The notes under the pieces: model-generated | What the model was told of the DNA's origin: nothing | Seen by the model: the letters and a program-made list of their open reading frames with translations, nothing else | Database searches by the model: none | Position numbers and translations under genes: made by a program | Source: Clostridia bacterium | GTDB taxonomy: Bacteria; Bacillota; Clostridia; Christensenellales; Borkfalkiaceae | Length of the DNA: 10,009 bases | Reading direction: 5' to 3' | Assembly: GCA_017620875.1 (NCBI GenBank) | Contig: JAGAUH010000159.1 | Span: forward strand, 1-10,009 | In this document: positions 6,494-10,009 of the stretch, piece by piece | Position numbering within the stretch: the stretch's first letter is position 1 | How the letters are laid out: each line of letters opens with the position of its first letter

Positions 6494-6522
6494 TTGAAAT
6501 TGCTAAATATGTATGATATAAT
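6494..6522 (+). promoter_or_regulatory. Extended -10 promoter of the GH43 lipoprotein gene
   Basis: TTGAAA at 6494-6499, a 17-base spacer and TATAAT at 6517-6522, preceded by TG at 6514-6515 (extended -10). The predicted start near 6529 gives a leader of about 60 bases. With the terminators just upstream, the gene should be its own transcription unit. Confidence 0.8.
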
Positions 6523-6575
6523 AAAATATAAGATAATATTACAAAGGCGACTAGCGTGGTTTTGACAAGAGTTTT

Positions 6576-6584
6576 AAAGGAAGG
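6576..6584 (+). promoter_or_regulatory. Ribosome binding site of the GH43 lipoprotein gene
   Basis: AAAGGAAGG, ending six bases before ATG 6591, fixes the start. The protein then begins with a complete lipoprotein signal peptide, which supports this choice. Confidence 0.85.
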
Positions 6585-6590
6585 TATAAA

Positions 6591-9500
6591 ATGAAAAGGA
6601 TTAGCGTGTTTTTTATTTTAATATTTTTGCTATCGGTAATGCTTGTTATGGGTAGTTGTGCAACGCAACCACTAACTTCTAGTGGGGATAGTAGCGTTAG
6701 TAGTACGAGTTTACAACCAAGCGCTAGCCAAAGTTCTTACGTAGAAGATAAGTTTTTTAGTGTAACGGTGCAAAACTTAGACGGTGGAAGTGTTAGCGTA
6801 GATAAGTTTAGTGCTAAACAAGGCGAAATTGTAACGCTTAGTTATACGGCAAGCAAAGGGTATGAGTTTGCTAGATATATTGTAAAACAAGGTAACACGG
6901 CAATAGCGGTTTCAAACGGCAAATTTACAATGCCACAAGGAAACGTTAGCGTAAGCGCAAGTTTTTTAAAAACAAATTATAACCTAGTAGTAACCCAAGC
7001 AGAAGGCGGAACTATAAGCGTTAGTAAACAAAGTGCGACCTATGGGGAAGAAATAACCTTAAGTACTAGCGTAAAAAACGGATACACCTTTGTTGCCTAC
7101 GTGGTAAAACAAGGAAATACCGCAATATCTGTTTCAAACGGTAAATTTACAATGCCGGCGGGTAACGTAAGTATAACTGCGGTGTACACAAAAAATTCGT
7201 ATAAAATAACCGTAAATCAAGCAACGGGCGGAAACGTAACTGCAAACAAATCTAGCGCAAGCGTAGGTGAAGAAGTAACTTTAACTAACACGGCAAACGC
7301 AGGATATACCTTTGCAAAATACGTGGTAAAACAAGATAGTACGAGTATAGCGGTTACAAACGGCAAGTTTACAATGCCAGCGGGAGACGTAACGATAACC
7401 GCAGAGTTTAGTAAACAAACCTACGTTGTAACGATAAAAGTAAATACGGCAGGATACGGAACAGTAAGTAAATCTAGCGTAAGCGTAGCGTATGGAACAA
7501 GTATTTCTGCAAGTGGGTCAACTTTAACGATAGGTAATAACACCATAACGGCAACCGCAACAAGCCAAACGGCGCAATATAGTTATGCGTTTAAAGATTG
7601 GACTGGAGCAAGCGGAACGGTAACGGGAGCAACAACTATCACTGCAAACTTTACAAGAAGTACGAGAAGTTACGCGGTAACGATAAAAGTAAATACGGCA
7701 GGATACGGAACGGTAAGTAAATCTAGCGTAACCGTAGCATATGGAACAAGTATTTCTGCAAGTGGGTCAACTTTAACGATAGGTAGTAACACCGTAACGG
7801 CAACCGCAACAAGCCAAACGGCGCAATATAGTTATGCGTTTAAAGATTGGACTGGAGCAAGTGGAACGGTAACGGGAGCAACGACTATCACTGCAAACTT
7901 TACTAGAAGTACGAGAAGTTATACCGTAACGCTAACACAACCAACGGGCGGTAGCATAAAAGTAAATAATAGCACCACCGCAAGTAGAAGCGTGGCGTAC
8001 GGAACTTCTATCACCTTAGGAAATAGCGCAAGCGCAGGTTACTTGTTTAGTAGTTATAAAGTAAACGGAAATGCAGAAACGGCTACTTCTTATACGGTAG
8101 TAGGAGCAACTACCATAACGGGTACTTTTACAAAGGGTATTGGCGGTTTAAGTACGTTTAATTATTATGACGTAGTAAATTACAATTCTAGCAAAACGGG
8201 AAGTATTACTACGGGTACGGGTAGCGTTTCTTCTAGTCAAACTTATTATCCTAGCGCAACCACTTGGGTAAAAGGAGATTTTTATTACGAAACGGAAATT
8301 GCTTTAAATAGTAGTAAAATTTATAATAGCGAATTATATTGTAAAGCAGGTATAGTTATACAGTCTGCCTCTAACGTGTATTACGCGTTTATAGACGCGC
8401 TTGCAAAAGGTTGGAATAACGGAGGATTTGGTAACAATACTTGGCTTGGATACGCGCCTGGTAGGGGTGATTTGGATAGTGGGGTAGATTGGTCCTTCTG
8501 GGGGAGCGCCGACCACTGCGGAAACTTTAATAAAAACTATTCTAGTAGTACGACTTATATAAAACTTGGCGTTTTAAGAGTTGGTGGCGTATATAAATTT
8601 TTTGCAAACGATAAATTTATGTATTCCGTTTGGGCACCGGACGCGCAAAGTTCGGTAAAAGTAGGATTACTTGCTTTTAATATCGGCTTTGAGGCAAAAA
8701 ATAGTAAAATAGGTGCGGGCAGTACCGTTGTAAATAACGTAAACGCTTATTACGGCTTATCAAACTCTAAAAATCCAACTAGTAGAACGATAGATGGTAA
8801 AGTAGATGGTAGAGCGGTAAACGATAGCGGAGCAACAATTGATATTTCTTGGAAAGAAAATTTAGTAAATAGTTACGGCGTTGGCGACTATACGAGATAT
8901 ACTTATTCTAGCGCGTTTAAAGGAACCGACGGAGTTTACGTTGCAACAAGGGCAAGAACTAAAAACTATATTACAACGGCTTCTAATATTTGGGAAAACA
9001 CCAACTTAGAGATACGAGGAAAGGGTGGTTCTAACTCTCAAATAAGGATATTTTTTGCGGCAAACGGAACTTGTGGTATTGCCAATAACGACGGCGTTAT
9101 TACTTCTACCACGGGCTTTAAGCAAGCGTGGACGAAATATCAAGAAGTAGACGGATATTACGTAATTACGTTAGAAGGGCTTATTCCTTATTCTGCTTTT
9201 GGAAGTGGAGTTACTTCTTCTAGCGCGATAACTTTAAATTTTGCTTTCCGTAGCGAAGAAGTAGGTCTTAACATGCAAGACGGTTCAGACGGCGTTTGGT
9301 GGTGTGGCTTTGGTTGGACTACTCATACTATAACTAGTACGGGATTAAGTATGACTAGAGAAACGACTCCTACCGATAAAAATATAAAACCGGGCGTTGG
9401 CGGAGCAGATCCGTTTGTAATGCCTTATAACAATAAATATTATTTATACGCAACAACGGGTACGGGAACAGGATTTAGGGTTTACGTGTCTGACAATTTA

Positions 9501-10009
9501 AACGAGTGGAGAACGCCTACGACTCAAGACTTTACGGACGTGGGAGTAAGTAGTCCAAAAACCGAAATGAAATCTGGTTGGGTATTGCATAAAAATTGGT
9601 CTAAACCGGTATATTATTCTAAATCGGGCACTACTTTAACTTGTAAAAACTTGTGGGCGCCAGAAGTTGCTTATAACCCAACTACAAAGAAATTCGTTAT
9701 GACTTATTCTGGTTATAACTCCGAGGAGTTAGCGGTTGTTTCCGTTGCTACAAGCGATAGTCCGTTAGGGCCGTTTATCGACGTATATAGCGGAGAAAAG
9801 GGATTTTTAGCGCCAACGGGCGATAGCGCAAAAGCAAGTATAGATGCAAGTATTTTCGTGGATAGCGATGGTACGCCTTATTTATACTACTGTAACGACT
9901 GTACGCGTAACGGTATAGAAAACTTTAAGGGTGACGGCGTTTATTGGGGTATAAGCGAGATTTGGGTTACTCAGTTAGATAGTACTTGGACAAAAACTAC
10001 GGGAACTCA
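6591..10009 (+). CDS. Modular surface lipoprotein: InlB-B-like repeats, LamG-like, CBM9-like and GH43 domains (3' partial)
   Basis: The frame is open for 1139 codons to the window edge. Residues 1-22 are a signal peptide (Lys/Arg start, hydrophobic core) ending in MGSC, so Cys23 would be lipidated and anchored in the membrane. Residues 24-55 form a Ser/Thr/Gln linker. Residues 56-515 hold six beta-rich repeats like the divergent InlB B-repeat. About 520-723 looks like a concanavalin/LamG-type sandwich. About 731-922 resembles a CBM9/DOMON-like sugar-binding domain (TIDGKVDG at 733-740, GTDGVYVATRARTKN, ITLNFAFRSEEVG). From about 930 a GH43 five-bladed propeller begins: ADPFVM with Asp940 (probable general base), NLWAPEV around 1021-1026, and IDASIFVDSDG with Asp1085 (probable pKa modulator). 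The general-acid Glu should lie beyond the window. GH43 enzymes cleave arabinans, xylans or related glycans; the substrate cannot be told. It has its own promoter and sits behind two terminators. Signal and GH43 calls are firm; the two middle domains are fold-level guesses. Confidence 0.88.
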   Translation, partial: MKRISVFFILIFLLSVMLVMGSCATQPLTSSGDSSVSSTSLQPSASQSSYVEDKFFSVTVQNLDGGSVSVDKFSAKQGEIVTLSYTASKGYEFARYIVKQGNTAIAVSNGKFTMPQGNVSVSASFLKTNYNLVVTQAEGGTISVSKQSATYGEEITLSTSVKNGYTFVAYVVKQGNTAISVSNGKFTMPAGNVSITAVYTKNSYKITVNQATGGNVTANKSSASVGEEVTLTNTANAGYTFAKYVVKQDSTSIAVTNGKFTMPAGDVTITAEFSKQTYVVTIKVNTAGYGTVSKSSVSVAYGTSISASGSTLTIGNNTITATATSQTAQYSYAFKDWTGASGTVTGATTITANFTRSTRSYAVTIKVNTAGYGTVSKSSVTVAYGTSISASGSTLTIGSNTVTATATSQTAQYSYAFKDWTGASGTVTGATTITANFTRSTRSYTVTLTQPTGGSIKVNNSTTASRSVAYGTSITLGNSASAGYLFSSYKVNGNAETATSYTVVGATTITGTFTKGIGGLSTFNYYDVVNYNSSKTGSITTGTGSVSSSQTYYPSATTWVKGDFYYETEIALNSSKIYNSELYCKAGIVIQSASNVYYAFIDALAKGWNNGGFGNNTWLGYAPGRGDLDSGVDWSFWGSADHCGNFNKNYSSSTTYIKLGVLRVGGVYKFFANDKFMYSVWAPDAQSSVKVGLLAFNIGFEAKNSKIGAGSTVVNNVNAYYGLSNSKNPTSRTIDGKVDGRAVNDSGATIDISWKENLVNSYGVGDYTRYTYSSAFKGTDGVYVATRARTKNYITTASNIWENTNLEIRGKGGSNSQIRIFFAANGTCGIANNDGVITSTTGFKQAWTKYQEVDGYYVITLEGLIPYSAFGSGVTSSSAITLNFAFRSEEVGLNMQDGSDGVWWCGFGWTTHTITSTGLSMTRETTPTDKNIKPGVGGADPFVMPYNNKYYLYATTGTGTGFRVYVSDNLNEWRTPTTQDFTDVGVSSPKTEMKSGWVLHKNWSKPVYYSKSGTTLTCKNLWAPEVAYNPTTKKFVMTYSGYNSEELAVVSVATSDSPLGPFIDVYSGEKGFLAPTGDSAKASIDASIFVDSDGTPYLYYCNDCTRNGIENFKGDGVYWGISEIWVTQLDSTWTKTTGT
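6756..7421 (+). repeat. Three tandem 222-bp units encoding 74-residue InlB-B-like repeats
   Basis: Units at 6756-6977, 6978-7199 and 7200-7421 code residues 56-129, 130-203 and 204-277. The register is exact: the motif NGKFTMP occurs at residues 109-115, 183-189 and 257-263, always 74 apart. Each unit starts with an aromatic residue, has a GG turn, then GYxF, a Y-[IV]-VKQ strand and a closing beta strand. The units differ at many bases, so they are older than the 249-bp pair downstream. They probably form an extended stalk. Confidence 0.9.
7422..7919 (+). repeat. Near-identical 249-bp direct tandem duplication (two 83-residue repeats)
   Basis: Units at 7422-7670 and 7671-7919 code residues 278-360 and 361-443. 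By eye they differ at about ten of 249 bases and four of 83 residues (V/A, S/T, N/S, I/V). Each unit carries IKVNTAGYGTVSKSSV, a GTSISASGSTLTIG turn, YAFKDWTGASGTVTG and TTITANFTRSTRS. The high identity points to recent unequal crossing-over or slippage, so copy number may vary between strains and short reads may collapse it. Confidence 0.93.
7920..8135 (+). repeat. Sixth, diverged InlB-B-like unit (about 72 residues)
   Basis: Residues 444-515 start with YTVTLTQPTGGSIKV, pass AYGTSITLG and SAGYLFSSYKVNG, and end with GATTITGTFTK. It shares the GG turn with the first three units and the AYGTSI and GATTIT elements with the 83-residue pair, so it bridges the two subfamilies and ends the stalk before the globular domains. 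Confidence 0.75.

Noticed and set aside
6562..6590. TTGACA (6562-6567), 17-base spacer and TATAAA (6585-6590) directly before the lipoprotein ATG
   Set aside because: Transcription would start inside the coding region and lose the ribosome binding site and start codon. The better extended -10 promoter at 6494-6522 explains expression, so this match is probably chance.
6756..8135. Regular repeats considered as a CRISPR array or mobile element
   Set aside because: The repeats are 222 and 249 bases long, adjoin without spacers and stay in one reading frame. They are protein repeats. No transposase, terminal inverted repeats or integrase is visible in the window.
8334..8516. 60-codon minus-strand frame inside the lipoprotein gene
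   Set aside because: The plus strand carries a continuous coding frame with domain-like sequence through this stretch; the antisense frame has no supporting signal.

Overview
The window comes from an AT-rich, low-GC Gram-positive-type bacterium, most likely a member of the Clostridia (Firmicutes/Bacillota). This rests on strong AAGGAG-type ribosome binding sites, TTGACA/TATAAT promoters, TAA at every stop codon seen, a lipoprotein signal, and the order tmcAL / pta-ackA / yceD-rpmF, which is familiar from clostridial genomes. The genus cannot be told from the sequence.

Layout. Positions 1-81 hold the Ser-rich C-terminal end of an unidentified gene on the plus strand. A hairpin at 89-113 separates it from the convergent tmcAL (217-1371, minus), a tRNA(Met) cytidine acetate ligase. 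The divergent region 1372-1496 carries a promoter and a perfect 20-bp palindrome in front of pta (1497-2504). Then follow ackA (2519-3712), two membrane proteins that look like a divergent YdbS/YdbT pair with bacterial PH-like domains (3716-4324 and 4314-5642), yceD (DUF177, 5691-6125) and rpmF (ribosomal protein L32, 6144-6338). The plus-strand genes from pta to rpmF are tightly packed. A near-consensus promoter at 5650-5678 can drive yceD-rpmF separately. Two hairpin terminators (6377-6410 and 6420-6450) close the cluster.

From 6591 to the right edge runs one large open gene of at least 1139 codons, behind its own extended -10 promoter. It encodes a secreted lipoprotein: lipobox Cys23, Ser/Thr-rich linker, six InlB-B-like repeats in exact registers (three of 74 residues, two near-identical of 83, one of about 72), a concanavalin/LamG-like beta-sandwich, a CBM9-like domain, and a glycoside hydrolase family 43 catalytic domain cut by the window end.

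How the genes work together. Pta and AckA convert acetyl-CoA to acetate with ATP gain. TmcAL uses acetate and ATP to acetylate the elongator tRNA(Met) wobble base, so the divergent pair joins the maker and a consumer of acetate. YceD and L32 serve ribosome biogenesis. The PH-like membrane pair suggests an envelope function placed between metabolism and translation genes. The large lipoprotein is a separate, probably polysaccharide-degrading unit. Most of the window is conserved core genome. The parts most worth a second look are the PH-like pair, the pta palindrome, the very short leader of yceD and the modular GH43 lipoprotein.
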